From: an uncultured Lachnospiraceae bacterium
Lineage (GTDB): Bacteria > Bacillota > Clostridia > Lachnospirales > Lachnospiraceae
Assembly: GCA_947652735.1 (NCBI GenBank)
Contig: CANTEG010000002.1
Location: 62,001 to 126,000 of the forward strand
Direction of reading: 5' to 3'
Length of the DNA stretch: 64,000 nt
This document shows, one piece after another, positions 33,137 to 45,505 of this stretch. The notes under the pieces were generated by a model, which did no database searches, was not told the origin of the DNA, and was given only the letters and a program-made list of their open reading frames with translations. The position numbers were made by a program, and so were the translations under genes. Every line of letters begins with the position of its first letter. The first letter of the stretch is position 1.

Positions 33137-33733
33137 GTGAATGAGGTGGCTGCACGAAGGGTTTTGATGCAACTTTATATAGGAATAGGCATATATTTTA
33201 TGGTGTTTGGAATTCTCGGTGTCATATTTATGCGGCCCATATGGCTTTATATGATATCACTTTTCGCCGGTTGTGCAGCTTCGTGTTTTATTGCATATAA
33301 TATGTATGATGTGCTTGACAGGGCACTTGAGCTTGAAACGGGAAAGGCAAAGAGCTTTGTTACGGTGAGAAGCATGATAAGGCTTGGAGTATGCCTTGTA
33401 CTTATGGCTACGGGCATAATGGTGGACTGGGTATCCTTTGTGGGAGTTACTGTGGGTCTTATGGGACTTAAGGTGTCAGCTTTTATGAATCCGCTGGTAA
33501 GAAAAATCACAGGGGACGTTGCGGTGGCGGTTCAGGAGAATGAAGCTTTAGACGAAAAGGAAGCATCAGATGACAATATCGAAATGACAGGGAAAGAAAT
33601 CACCGCAAAAGCAATCGCAGAACTTGACGCAGACACGGAAAGCCATCGTCTGGATGATGACGAGTACGAGGATGTAATTATAAAAAAATATTTCAAAAAA
33701 TACACAGACAAGTATAAAGACAGATATATGTAG
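33137..33733 (+). CDS. atpI: ATP synthase subunit I-like protein with charged C-terminal tail
   Basis: About 198 residues if started at the GTG at 33137; a GTG at 33146 is also possible, both after AGAGGGAG (33127-33134). The frame is open from 33074, but no ribosome site supports that. Four membrane helices (IGIGIYFMVFGILGVIFM, PIWLYMISLFAGCAASCFIA, LGVCLVLMATGIM, FVGVTVGLMGLKVSAF) match the AtpI family, which assists c-ring assembly. A long hydrophilic tail (about 120-198) is first acidic and then Tyr/Lys-rich, which is longer than standard AtpI. A palindromic element separates it from atpB. Confidence 0.75.
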   Translation: MNEVAARRVLMQLYIGIGIYFMVFGILGVIFMRPIWLYMISLFAGCAASCFIAYNMYDVLDRALELETGKAKSFVTVRSMIRLGVCLVLMATGIMVDWVSFVGVTVGLMGLKVSAFMNPLVRKITGDVAVAVQENEALDEKEASDDNIEMTGKEITAKAIAELDADTESHRLDDDEYEDVIIKKYFKKYTDKYKDRYM

Positions 33734-33767
33734 AGCAGGTGCTCTTGTATATATATGAGGGACGAGA

Positions 33768-33900
33768 TATCGAGATATTTTGTGTGCATATATAGAAAAT
33801 CGTTTGAGCACATCAGTTCTTAGCGAGGTTTTTTCGAGCTTAGAACTGCTATGTGTGAGACGAGCGAAAGCGGGTTATATGTATACAAAATATCTCGATA
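33768..33900. repeat. 133-bp palindromic element inside the atp operon
   Basis: TATCGAGATATTTTGT (33768-33783) pairs with ACAAAATATCTCGATA (33885-33900); the centre contains CAGTTCTTAGC and GCTTAGAACTG around GAGGTTTTTTCGA. The descending half includes GTGTGAGACGAGCGAAAGCG, similar to GTGCGACGCATAGCGAAAGTG in the element at 19546-19687, so the two may share an origin. There is no coding sequence in it. Confidence 0.8.
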
Positions 33901-33940
33901 AGATGAACCTCAACAATAACATGTGAAGGAGGGTGAGTAT

Positions 33941-34687
33941 ATGATAAGTGGTGTAGCCACTGGAACCGGTCTGATACACATGGAAGAAGAATCAAATATT
34001 GATTTCTTTATACATGAGCTTTATCCGATTGATTTCTTTGGTCATACGGTCTATATTACCACAACCCATGTATGTACCTTGATTGTATTTGTCACCATTA
34101 TACTGTTGGCAATAGCGGCAAGGAAAAGCGTCCTTAAAAAGGCGGATAACCCCAGTCTTTTTGCTACGGGAACAGAGCTTGTCATAAACACGCTGCTTAA
34201 TTTTGTTGACAGCTCGATGGGAAAGTCGGGCAAAAAATACATCAATTATGTAGGTACACTGTTTATATTTGTTTTTCTGTCAAATATATCAGGATTATTT
34301 GGGCTTAGACCACCTACGGCAGATTACGGAACAACACTTTGCATTGCACTTATAACATTTGTGATGATACAGTATGCAGCTATACGGTATCAAAAATGGG
34401 GTGCGTTTAAAAGTTTGTTTGAACCGGTATTTCTGTTTTTCCCTATAAACGTAATTAGTGAAATTGCAACTCCTGTTTCACTTTCGCTTCGTCTATACGG
34501 AAATGTTCTCGCAGGAACGGTTATGATGGCGCTGTATTATGGTCTTATACCAATATTTTTTAAGTTCGGTATACCATCGGCATTACACGTATACTTTGAT
34601 TTATTCTCAGGTGCTATACAGGCATATGTATTCTGTATGCTGACAATGGTATTTATAGCCGACAAACGAAATGTTGACACTGCCTAA
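33941..34687 (+). CDS. atpB: F0F1 ATP synthase subunit a
   Basis: 248 residues from the ATG at 33941, just after AAGGAGGGTGA; the upstream GTG at 33923 overlaps this ribosome site. The protein is membrane-embedded with about six helices. The essential arginine is Arg184 in SLSLRLYGNVLAG, and IQAYVFCMLTMVFI is the conserved final helix. It forms the ion half-channels against the c ring. Confidence 0.95.
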   Translation: MISGVATGTGLIHMEEESNIDFFIHELYPIDFFGHTVYITTTHVCTLIVFVTIILLAIAARKSVLKKADNPSLFATGTELVINTLLNFVDSSMGKSGKKYINYVGTLFIFVFLSNISGLFGLRPPTADYGTTLCIALITFVMIQYAAIRYQKWGAFKSLFEPVFLFFPINVISEIATPVSLSLRLYGNVLAGTVMMALYYGLIPIFFKFGIPSALHVYFDLFSGAIQAYVFCMLTMVFIADKRNVDTA

Positions 34688-34751
34688 GGGGCAAAGTAAT
34701 ATTCAGATTAAAAACCCCGAAGGGGCAAAATATAAAAAAATGGAGGAATGA

Positions 34752-35012
<261 letters not shown>

Positions 35013-35015
35013 GTT

Positions 35016-35056
35016 GTCCTAAGTAGGGACCCGCTTGCGGGAGGATGCCTTAGGAC
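35016..35056 (+). other. Hairpin between atpE and atpF
   Basis: GTCCTAAG (35016-35023) pairs with CTTAGGAC (35049-35056); the inner CCCGC-TTGC-GGG adds a second stem. It directly follows atpE. Such hairpins can stabilise the upstream mRNA and raise the level of subunit c, which is needed in several copies per complex (inference). Confidence 0.65.
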
Positions 35057-35114
35057 GGACCCACGGAGCAAGGAGGGACCCACATAGCTAAATTAACCGA
35101 AAGGAGGATTAACC

Positions 35115-35690
35115 GTGACAGGTTATTTAAGCATTATAAGCAGAGCAAATGTTGCATTGCTTGCAGAAAGCGACGGACGTGTATTCGGACTGGACTGGCA
35201 GCTCATATTTGATATTCTGATACAGGGCTTTGCGGTTTTCCTACTTTTTATATTCTTGTCATACATTCTTATAGACCCGGTAAGAAAGGTGCTTGAGGAG
35301 AGACGGGAAAAAATAAAAAATGATGTGGAAAGCGCGGCAAGCGACAGGGCAGAAGCAGCAAAGCTTAAGGCCGAGTATGATGCCAAAATTAAAAAGGCAG
35401 ATGACGAGGCAGGTGAAATTCTTTCCACAGCAAGGAAAAAAGCTGTTAAGAATGAGGAAAATATTATTGCCGATGCAAATGCTGAAGCGGCAAGAATTAT
35501 TTCAAGGGCAAACCAGGAGGCAGAGTTAGAAAAGAGCAAGGTTAAAGATGAGGTTAAGCAGGAAATCATCAACGTGGCAACGGTTATGGCAGGAAAGTTT
35601 GTAGCCGGCTCAATGGATGACAGTAAGCAGGCGGCACTCATTGATGAAACCTTAAAGGAAATGGGTGATGGTACATGGCTAAACAAGTAG
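35115..35690 (+). CDS. atpF: F0F1 ATP synthase subunit b
   Basis: 191 residues; GTG start at 35115 after AAAGGAGG. One membrane helix (about 30-50, LIQGFAVFLLFIFLSYILI) is followed by a long charged coiled coil (about 55-160, rich in Ala, Glu, Lys) that forms the peripheral stalk. It overlaps atpH by 16 bases. The N-terminal 25 residues before the helix are longer than usual. Confidence 0.92.
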   Translation: MTGYLSIISRANVALLAESDGRVFGLDWQLIFDILIQGFAVFLLFIFLSYILIDPVRKVLEERREKIKNDVESAASDRAEAAKLKAEYDAKIKKADDEAGEILSTARKKAVKNEENIIADANAEAARIISRANQEAELEKSKVKDEVKQEIINVATVMAGKFVAGSMDDSKQAALIDETLKEMGDGTWLNK

Positions 35691-36208
35691 ATACAACCTA
35701 TGGAAATGCGCTTTTTGAGCTTGCGATTGAGGAAAATAAGCTTGATGCCCTGTATGACGAGGTTTTGGCACTGATAGACGTTTTGAAAGAAAACGGTGAG
35801 CTTATCAAGCTTCTTTCACATCCCCACATTAATAAGGATGAGAAGAAAAAGGTTGTAAGCGAAGTTTTTGATGGCAAGGTGTCAGATTCGCTTACAGGAC
35901 TTATTGCAATGGTTGTCGATAAAGACCATGCAGTAAATCTGATACAGGTGCTTGAGTATTTTATCAGGCTTGTAAAAAAAGAAAAAAATATCGGTGTTGC
36001 GGCTGTTACAAGTGCAGCCCCTCTTTCAGACGAGCAAAAGAGCAGCATCGAAAAACGTTTAATTGAAACAACTGCTTTTAACACTATGGAAACAAGCTAT
36101 TTTGTTGACAGTTCCCTGATAGGCGGGCTTGTAATACGAATTGATGACAGGGTTGTTGACAGCAGTATTAAGACAAAGATTGAGAATTTGGCAAAGTCTC
36201 TTGCATAA
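35675..36208 (+). CDS. atpH: F0F1 ATP synthase subunit delta
   Basis: 177 residues. The start AKQVDTTYGNALFELAIEENKLDAL and the C-terminal SLIGGLVIRIDDRVVDSSIKTKIENL are the two conserved ends of the OSCP/delta family. It joins the peripheral stalk to the F1 head. Its ATG lies inside the end of atpF. Confidence 0.95.
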   Translation: MAKQVDTTYGNALFELAIEENKLDALYDEVLALIDVLKENGELIKLLSHPHINKDEKKKVVSEVFDGKVSDSLTGLIAMVVDKDHAVNLIQVLEYFIRLVKKEKNIGVAAVTSAAPLSDEQKSSIEKRLIETTAFNTMETSYFVDSSLIGGLVIRIDDRVVDSSIKTKIENLAKSLA

Positions 36209-36227
36209 ATAAGCTTTATTTATGTGA

Positions 36228-37787
<1,560 letters not shown>

Positions 37788-37815
37788 ATGGTAAAACAGA
37801 GTGAGGTGATAAGTC

Positions 37816-38679
37816 TTGGCATCAATGAGAGACATAAAGAGGCGTAAGGAAAGCGTCCAAAGCACTCAGCAGATTACCAAGGCTATGAAGCTTGTGGCTA
37901 CTGTAAAGCTTCAAAAAGCCAGAGGAAAAGCCGAGAGCAATAAACCATATTTTAATATGCTCTATGATACCATTTGTTCTATCCTTGCCATGACAAAAAA
38001 TGTTGACCATGAGTATCTTAAGGAAAGCGAAAGTAAGAAAAAGGCAGTTATCGTCATAACATCGAACAGAGGACTTGCAGGCGGTTATAACAGTAACATT
38101 GTTAAGATGGTTACAGGTGCAGGGTTTTCCAAGGAGGATACCTACGTTTATGCAGTAGGCAAAAAAGGTATTGACGGTCTTTCAAGAAAAGGATACTCAA
38201 TATATAAGGATTTTTCAGAGGTTATAAATGAACCGCTGTTTTCGGATGCAACACAGATGAGTAAGGAATTGCTTACCCAGTATTCCAAGGGCGAAATAGG
38301 TGAGGTGTATATCGCTTATACGAACTTTAAGAATACGGTTACGCAGGAACCGAAGCTTGTCAAATTACTTCCTTTATCGGCTGAGGATTTTGAAGGAACT
38401 GGTGAAAATGATTCATCCAAGCTTCTGATGAATTTTGATCCGACACCGGAGGAAGTACTGGATATGGTTATTCCAAAATATATGTCCAATATTATATTTG
38501 GTGCATTTCTGGAATCAGTTGCAAGTGAAAATGGTGCGAGAATGCAGGCTATGGACTCTGCTACAAACAATGCTGAGGACATGATTTCGAGCCTGTCACT
38601 CAAGTATAATAGAGCAAGACAGGGTGCAATTACTCAGGAGCTTACTGAGATAATTGCAGGTGCAGATGCAATTAGTTAA
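37816..38679 (+). CDS. atpG: F0F1 ATP synthase subunit gamma
   Basis: 287 residues; the likely start is the TTG at 37816 after GAGGTGAT, giving the conserved ASMRDIKRRKESVQSTQQITKAMKLVA. An ATG at 37825 is the alternative. The C-terminus, ARMQAMDSATNNAEDMI followed by YNRARQGAITQELTEI, is the conserved rotor helix. Confidence 0.95.
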   Translation: MASMRDIKRRKESVQSTQQITKAMKLVATVKLQKARGKAESNKPYFNMLYDTICSILAMTKNVDHEYLKESESKKKAVIVITSNRGLAGGYNSNIVKMVTGAGFSKEDTYVYAVGKKGIDGLSRKGYSIYKDFSEVINEPLFSDATQMSKELLTQYSKGEIGEVYIAYTNFKNTVTQEPKLVKLLPLSAEDFEGTGENDSSKLLMNFDPTPEEVLDMVIPKYMSNIIFGAFLESVASENGARMQAMDSATNNAEDMISSLSLKYNRARQGAITQELTEIIAGADAIS

Positions 38680-38712
38680 TTTTACTATATGTTAAGAATG
38701 TTAATAAATTAA

Positions 38713-40119
<1,407 letters not shown>

Positions 40120-40131
40120 GAGATGTAGCAG

Positions 40132-40533
40132 ATGGCAGATAAGACAATGGAAGTTAAGATAATTGATCCTGAGAGAACGTTCTATTCAGGGCAAGCATCA
40201 TTTATTGAATTCAATACCACTGAGGGAATGATTGGAATATATCCTAAACACATACCTACAACGGTAGTCATAGCACCGGGTGTTTTGAAAATCGTTGAGG
40301 AAGCTGGTACTGAAAAAGAAGCGGCTCTCCATTCCGGATTTGCAGAAATCTTAGGCGGGCAAATAACAATATTGGCGGAATCCGTTGAGTGGCCTGAGGA
40401 AATTGACACGAACAGGGCTAAAGAGGCTCAAATCAGAGCGGAACGCCGTATTAAGGATTCGTCACAGGATACGAACAGGGCAGAGCTTGCTTTAAAGCGT
40501 TCGGTTGTGCGTCTTACACTGGGCAAAAAGTAA
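40132..40533 (+). CDS. atpC: F0F1 ATP synthase subunit epsilon
   Basis: 133 residues. The N-terminal beta-barrel (FIEFNTTEGMIGIYPKHIPTT, HSGFAEILGGQITILAE) is followed by the C-terminal helical pair with EIDTNRAKEAQIRAERRI. It is the last gene of the operon, and a hairpin follows. Confidence 0.95.
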   Translation: MADKTMEVKIIDPERTFYSGQASFIEFNTTEGMIGIYPKHIPTTVVIAPGVLKIVEEAGTEKEAALHSGFAEILGGQITILAESVEWPEEIDTNRAKEAQIRAERRIKDSSQDTNRAELALKRSVVRLTLGKK

Positions 40534-40553
40534 AATATAGTGCAATTGAAAGG

Positions 40554-40605
40554 GGAACTGTAACATCAGGACATTTTATTGAAAATGTTCTAGTGGGACA
40601 GTTCC
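40554..40605 (+). terminator. Nested hairpin after the atp operon, likely terminator
   Basis: GGAACTGT (40554-40561) pairs with ACAGTTCC (40598-40605), and inside it GGACATTTT pairs with AAAATGTTC. The sequence then continues TTGTTATTTT. The nested form and the GGGACAGTTCC end resemble mobile palindromes, so it may be a repeat that serves as terminator. Confidence 0.6.
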
Positions 40606-40614
40606 TTGTTATTT

Positions 40615-40836
40615 TATAGGAAAGTCCTCTGTACTTTCCTATAAGGCAGGATTAAAAATCCTGCTATAAAGTACCATAAAAGTTAGTGGCGGTATAAAGA
40701 GTGCCGAAGGCACTTTGTTCCTTAATAGGAAACTGCGTTTCCTATCGGCACGCTTCTGGCGAAGCTTGCTAAGATTCGCCCAAAGTGCCATAAAGGTAGT
40801 GGTAATATAAAGAGTGCCGAAGGCACTTTGTTCTTA
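40615..40836. repeat. Hairpin-rich repeat cluster with a 53-bp direct repeat
   Basis: Hairpins in order: TATAGGAAAGT/ACTTTCCTATA (40615-40643), GCAGGATT/AATCCTGC (40646-40664), AGTGCC/GGCACT (about 40700), ATAGGAAAC/GTTTCCTAT (about 40725-40745), and AGTGCC/GGCACT again (about 40813). The two AGTGCC hairpins are part of a ~53-bp direct repeat, 40671-40724 and 40785-40836, that shares TATAAAGAGTGCCGAAGGCA. No gene is seen here. The stretch up to 41051 is AT-rich leader of the next gene. Confidence 0.75.
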
Positions 40837-41051
40837 ACACAAAAGGTTTGTTTACTGGAATAACTACTTTTTTGCTAAATTAGTATGGATTTTCCGAGTA
40901 TATTTTAATGTTTAGCAAAAGATTGAAACTGTTTATTTATAATGTAAATATGAATGTATTGTATAGATATAAAAGATACAATTTGGATACATTTTTAAGA
41001 TATATTGTAAGTATGGTGGGAAATTGCTATATTCAATGGGAGGTGCATTGT

Positions 41052-42311
41052 ATGAGGAATATTTTTCAAAAGAGAAGTCATAAAATTATGTTGGCAGCAT
41101 TGGTGGCGTTTTCCATGCTGCTTTGTTGTTCCTGCGAAAATAAAAAGAAGGATGTTGAATATTTCGGAACAGAAGCAAAGGGTGCAAGTGGCGGAGATGC
41201 ATCGGACAACGGGCATGCAATTTCGTCAGCACCCATAGCAGAGCAGCTTGGCGCATCAGATAAATGGGTGGAGCGGGTGAAAAGCAGCAATTCGGCAGCA
41301 GGTTATATGGATGTACATGCCATTGTGGATGCTCCTGATATCAATATTGTAAATGTGGCAGAGGCAAAAATTAAATCATATAATGAGGAAGAACAAAAGG
41401 AAGTACTGAAAGCACTTGGTATGGGGAATGCCATTTTAGACGAAAGTGAAGATGAGGATTATAAAATATTTGACTATACATCAAAGCAGGACGGACGCAT
41501 TTACTGCGCAACCTTTAACGGAAATAATTTCAGTTATTCACTGGCTAATATAAGTGAGATGCTGGAAATTGAGGAAGGCTATTGTTTTGCTAACTTGGTG
41601 ACAAGCAGCTCTTCGGGAACAGATTATAATATAAGTGAAAATAAATGCGAGCTGACAGAGGAGGAAGTGGAAAATATTGCATATGATTTTACGAAAAAGC
41701 TTGGACTTCGGGATTTTGAAATAGTAAAAATATGTGCAAAAGAATGGCAGATAGCAAAACAGGTTGACAGTGAAGAGGAAGCACTGTCAGCATATACGGT
41801 AGATGATGAATGGGTATACTTAGGGGAAAGTAAATCAATTTATGATGGGGCAGAGGTAATGCTGTTCAGACGTATCGATGGAATGCATCTTACACCTATG
41901 GAAATAGATGCGGTCAAAACTGTATATGATGAGGAAACTGACACGTATGTGGGTGTTACGGCAGAGGGGGCTCCTTTGTGTGAAACATTGAGTCTGACAA
42001 TTACGGAGGATGGGGTGGTTTGTGCATATTATAATAATGCGATAGAGGCAGTAGAGATAACAGACCGAAATGTAGAACTTGCATCCTATGATGATATATG
42101 TGCCTCCCTTCGTGAAGCTCTTGAAAAATATGAAACAAGCATGCCAATCGGTTCATTTACCGAGATGAAGCTTGTGTACTATGGTGTGGAGCCAAAGGAC
42201 GATAATGGAACATGCACAATTGTTCCTGCATGGTTACTTATGGCAACCTCTGATTGTTGGATAGCTGTTGATGCAAGGGATGGAAGCCAGTTATGCATTT
42301 CTGGCTGGTAA
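41052..42311 (+). CDS. Uncharacterised lipoprotein
   Basis: 419 residues from the ATG at 41052, which follows GGGAGG; the frame is open from 40908 but that part looks non-coding. The signal peptide (KIMLAALVAFSMLLCCSC) ends in a cysteine-rich lipobox. The mature protein starts with a Gly/Ala/Ser-rich linker, then has two mixed alpha/beta halves; the second ends with CTIVPAWLLMATSDCWIAVDARDG, reminiscent of PepSY- or YycI-like folds of extracytoplasmic proteins (perhaps DUF6034). It may be a partner of the ABC transporter located 138 bases downstream, but that gene has its own promoter. Confidence 0.72.
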   Translation: MRNIFQKRSHKIMLAALVAFSMLLCCSCENKKKDVEYFGTEAKGASGGDASDNGHAISSAPIAEQLGASDKWVERVKSSNSAAGYMDVHAIVDAPDINIVNVAEAKIKSYNEEEQKEVLKALGMGNAILDESEDEDYKIFDYTSKQDGRIYCATFNGNNFSYSLANISEMLEIEEGYCFANLVTSSSSGTDYNISENKCELTEEEVENIAYDFTKKLGLRDFEIVKICAKEWQIAKQVDSEEEALSAYTVDDEWVYLGESKSIYDGAEVMLFRRIDGMHLTPMEIDAVKTVYDEETDTYVGVTAEGAPLCETLSLTITEDGVVCAYYNNAIEAVEITDRNVELASYDDICASLREALEKYETSMPIGSFTEMKLVYYGVEPKDDNGTCTIVPAWLLMATSDCWIAVDARDGSQLCISGW

Positions 42312-42374
42312 TATGGGAAGTGAAGTTTTATACAAATAAAAAGTGAAAATAGTATGAAATTAAACTATTTGGTC

Positions 42375-42403
42375 TTGACGTGAAACAAAGTATGTAATAA
42401 ACT
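42375..42403 (+). promoter_or_regulatory. Possible promoter of the ABC transporter gene
   Basis: TTGACG (42375-42380), 17-bp spacer, TAAACT (42398-42403), about 47 bases before the start codon. Confidence 0.5.
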
Positions 42404-42449
42404 TACTCCGTGACTTTAAAAGACGAATTTTGAGTTTATGGAGGATATG

Positions 42450-45152
42450 ATGTTACAGTTAAAGGATATCGTAAAGACGTATCACACAGGTGATACAGAA
42501 GTTCAGGCACTAAAAGGTGTTAGTATCAACTTCCGTCCTAATGAGTTCGTATCCATTTTGGGACAATCAGGATGTGGTAAGACAACACTTCTGAATATTG
42601 TCGGAGGCCTGGATCAATACACCAGCGGTGACCTCGTTATCAAGGGGAAATCTACGAAGAAATATAAGGATAAGGATTGGGATGCATATAGAAATCATTC
42701 CATCGGCTTTGTTTTTCAAAGCTACAACCTTATCATGCATCAGTCTGTTTTACAGAATGTTGAGCTTGCACTTACCCTTTCAGGTGTTTCAAAATCTGAG
42801 AGAAGGAAACGTGCTAAGGAGGTGCTTGAAAAGGTTGGACTTGGTAATCAGCTCAACAAGAAGCCAAATCAGATGTCAGGCGGACAGATGCAGAGAGTGG
42901 CAATAGCAAGGGCACTTATCAATGACCCCGAAATTCTTCTCGCTGATGAGCCTACGGGAGCACTTGACACGGAGACAAGTGTTCAAATTATGGATTTGCT
43001 CAAGGAGATTGCAGAAGACAGGCTTGTTATTATGGTTACACATAACCCTGAGCTTGCAGAAAAATATTCAACAAGAATTGTAAGACTGTTAGACGGTGAG
43101 GTAATTGATGACTCTGCCCCATATTCCGATGAGGAGATTGCCAAGGAGCAGTATGAGGAGATTGACCATAAGAGCCTGAAGCATAAGAGAATGTCTTATT
43201 TTACGGCACTGAATCTTAGCTTTAACAATCTTCTTACGAAAAAAGGAAGAACCATACTTACAGCTTTTGCGGGCAGTATCGGAATTATTGGAATTGCCCT
43301 TATATTGTCGCTTTCGGATGGTTTTAGAAATTATATAAAAGGTGTGGAGGAGGATACCCTTTCTACATACCCGCTGGAAATAACGGATGAGTCAGTGGAC
43401 AGCTCCGCAATGATGACCATGATGATGGGAAATGTCCAGAAAAGTAAAGAAGAACATGAACTGGACAAAATTTACTCTAATGATTTTGTAGGTAATTACA
43501 TTAACACTCTTATGGGTGAAGTTAAAGTGAATGATATGATTTCCTTTAAGGAGTACATCGAGGAGGGTGACGGAAAGAAGATTAAGGATTATACAACTGA
43601 CATTATGTATAATTATGGAATCAATGTGAATGCCTATAAGTTAAATGATAACGATGAGATATTTCAGTCTAATCCGTGTACCGTGTTGGATAGCATCGGT
43701 ATGGGAACATTTTCAGAGATATCATCCATGAGTGTGGGTTCATCATCCATGTCGATGAATTTATGGTCACAGATGATAGACAATCAGGAAATGCTGGAAA
43801 ACCAATATGATGTAATTGCAGGCAGATGGCCTGAAAATTATAACGAAATTGTCATCGTTGTTTCTGAATATAATGAGATAACAGACTATGAGCTTTATTC
43901 CCTTGGACTGCGTGATATTAGTGAGCTTCAGGAAATGGTTACAGCTTCCATCATGGGCGGAACAAAGGAATTTGACAGCACATCCTATACATATGATGAA
44001 ATTCTTAATCTGAGGTATATGGTTATCCCGTCATCAGACTTCTATGCATATGATGAAGCTTCAAAGTGCTGGGTTGATAAAAGTGATGATGCCGATTACA
44101 TGCTTGACAAGATAAAGGATGGAGTGGAAGTCAAGGTTTCCGCAATCGTGCGTCCGAGCGACAGGGCATCCGTACACTCTATTACAACTACGGTAGGGTA
44201 CCGTAAGGATTTGGTTGATTACCTTATGGAACAGGCAAAACAGAGTGAGGTTGGAAAGGAACAGCTTGAAAATCCTGACATCAATGTATTTACAGGTTAT
44301 GAATTTGGAACAGATTTAAGTGAAGTTGCCAAGGAAGAAGCGGAGCAGTCATCACAGGATATGCTTGGTTCCATGGGGCTTGGCGGTGATTTGTCAAACG
44401 AGGAAATGGCTGCCGCTATGGCGAACATGTCCGAGGAGGAGCTTGCTGCCATGATGTCGGCAATGGAGGAGTCTTCGGCATCCATGATGCAGGGTGTTTC
44501 ACTCACAGATTTAAAGACTGTCGAGGATGCAACGTATGATGAAAACCTCATATCGCTTGGCATTGCTTTTGAGGAAGACCCGATGGTTATCAGAATGTAT
44601 CCGATTGATTTTGAGTCCAAGGAAGCTATCATGGATATTATTGATGACTACAATAAAATGGTTTTGGATGCAGGAGATGATGATAAAGAAATAACATATA
44701 CGGATATGGTGGGAACCATGATGAGTTCAATAAGCTCAATTATAAACAGCATATCTTATGTGCTTATGGCATTTGTGGCTATATCACTTGTGGTATCATC
44801 CATTATGATTGGAATTATAACATATATTTCGGTTCTTGAGAGAACGAAAGAAATTGGTGTTTTAAGAAGTATAGGTGCATCCAAGAAAGATATATCAAGG
44901 GTATTTAATGCAGAAACTATCATTGTAGGATTTGTTGCAGGACTTTTGGGTATAATAGTTACAATACTGTTGAATATCCCTATAAATAAAATTATTGAGC
45001 ACCTGTCAGACCTTAAGGATGTAGCAAAGCTACCTATTGCAGGTGCGGTTATTTTAATTGCCATAAGCGTAGTGCTTACCATGATTGCAGGTCTTCTTCC
45101 GTCAAGGGTTGCATCAAAGAAGGATCCTGTAGAGGCATTAAGGAGCGAATAA
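42450..45152 (+). CDS. MacB-like ABC transporter, fused ATPase and FtsX-type permease
   Basis: 900 residues from the ATG at 42450 (GGAGG five bases upstream; ATGs at 42438 and 42447 are less well placed). The ATPase domain (1-235) has Walker A GQSGCGKT (38-45), signature MSGGQMQRVAIARAL (about 142-156) and Walker B ILLADEPTGALD. A first membrane helix (about 265-285) leads to a large extracytoplasmic domain (about 290-755) rich in Asp, Ser and Met, with a Met-rich stretch near 320-335 and 640-680. Three membrane helices of the FtsX domain follow (about 765-890). Such type VII transporters couple ATP use to movements of outside proteins or export of peptides and lipoproteins (family knowledge). 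The substrate is unknown. Confidence 0.9.
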   Translation: MLQLKDIVKTYHTGDTEVQALKGVSINFRPNEFVSILGQSGCGKTTLLNIVGGLDQYTSGDLVIKGKSTKKYKDKDWDAYRNHSIGFVFQSYNLIMHQSVLQNVELALTLSGVSKSERRKRAKEVLEKVGLGNQLNKKPNQMSGGQMQRVAIARALINDPEILLADEPTGALDTETSVQIMDLLKEIAEDRLVIMVTHNPELAEKYSTRIVRLLDGEVIDDSAPYSDEEIAKEQYEEIDHKSLKHKRMSYFTALNLSFNNLLTKKGRTILTAFAGSIGIIGIALILSLSDGFRNYIKGVEEDTLSTYPLEITDESVDSSAMMTMMMGNVQKSKEEHELDKIYSNDFVGNYINTLMGEVKVNDMISFKEYIEEGDGKKIKDYTTDIMYNYGINVNAYKLNDNDEIFQSNPCTVLDSIGMGTFSEISSMSVGSSSMSMNLWSQMIDNQEMLENQYDVIAGRWPENYNEIVIVVSEYNEITDYELYSLGLRDISELQEMVTASIMGGTKEFDSTSYTYDEILNLRYMVIPSSDFYAYDEASKCWVDKSDDADYMLDKIKDGVEVKVSAIVRPSDRASVHSITTTVGYRKDLVDYLMEQAKQSEVGKEQLENPDINVFTGYEFGTDLSEVAKEEAEQSSQDMLGSMGLGGDLSNEEMAAAMANMSEEELAAMMSAMEESSASMMQGVSLTDLKTVEDATYDENLISLGIAFEEDPMVIRMYPIDFESKEAIMDIIDDYNKMVLDAGDDDKEITYTDMVGTMMSSISSIINSISYVLMAFVAISLVVSSIMIGIITYISVLERTKEIGVLRSIGASKKDISRVFNAETIIVGFVAGLLGIIVTILLNIPINKIIEHLSDLKDVAKLPIAGAVILIAISVVLTMIAGLLPSRVASKKDPVEALRSE

Positions 45153-45157
45153 AAGTT

Positions 45158-45505
45158 ATGCGTTATGTGAAACAATTTGCAATTATAATATCGATTTCAT
45201 TTGTGGGGGAACTCTTAAAAGAGTTCCTCCCGTTTTTGGTTCCCGCAAGTATATATGGGTTAATTTTAATGCTTGTTGCACTTGTCACGGGGCTGATAAA
45301 GCTCGAACAGGTAAAGGACGCAAGTACATTTTTGCTGGACTTTATGCCTGTCATGTTTCTGCCTGCCACGGTAGGGCTTATGGAAAGCTGGGGGACAATG
45401 AAATCAATACTCATACCTGCCACAATAGCATGTATCATTGGAACAATTCTTGTTATGGCGGTTTCAGGTAAGGTTACACAAGGGATTATAAGGAGAAAAA
45501 AATGA
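45158..45505 (+). CDS. lrgA: LrgA/CidA family membrane protein
   Basis: 115 residues with four membrane helices. The sequences FLVPASIYGLILMLVALVTGLIK and FMPVMFLPATVGLMESW are the family core. LrgA/CidA proteins are holin-like, and with LrgB they influence autolysis or act in pyruvate or glycolate transport in some species (family knowledge). The gene overlaps lrgB by four bases and starts five bases after the ABC transporter gene. Confidence 0.92.
   Translation: MRYVKQFAIIISISFVGELLKEFLPFLVPASIYGLILMLVALVTGLIKLEQVKDASTFLLDFMPVMFLPATVGLMESWGTMKSILIPATIACIIGTILVMAVSGKVTQGIIRRKK

Noticed and set aside
35123-35686. Long minus-strand open frame (187 codons) opposite atpF
   Set aside because: It is the exact antisense of a Lys/Ala/Glu-rich coiled-coil gene, where stop codons are rare on the other strand; no ribosome site and no recognisable protein.
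40615-40836. CRISPR array
   Set aside because: Only two direct repeats with internal hairpins and no regular spacers or cas genes; better explained as REP-like repeats.
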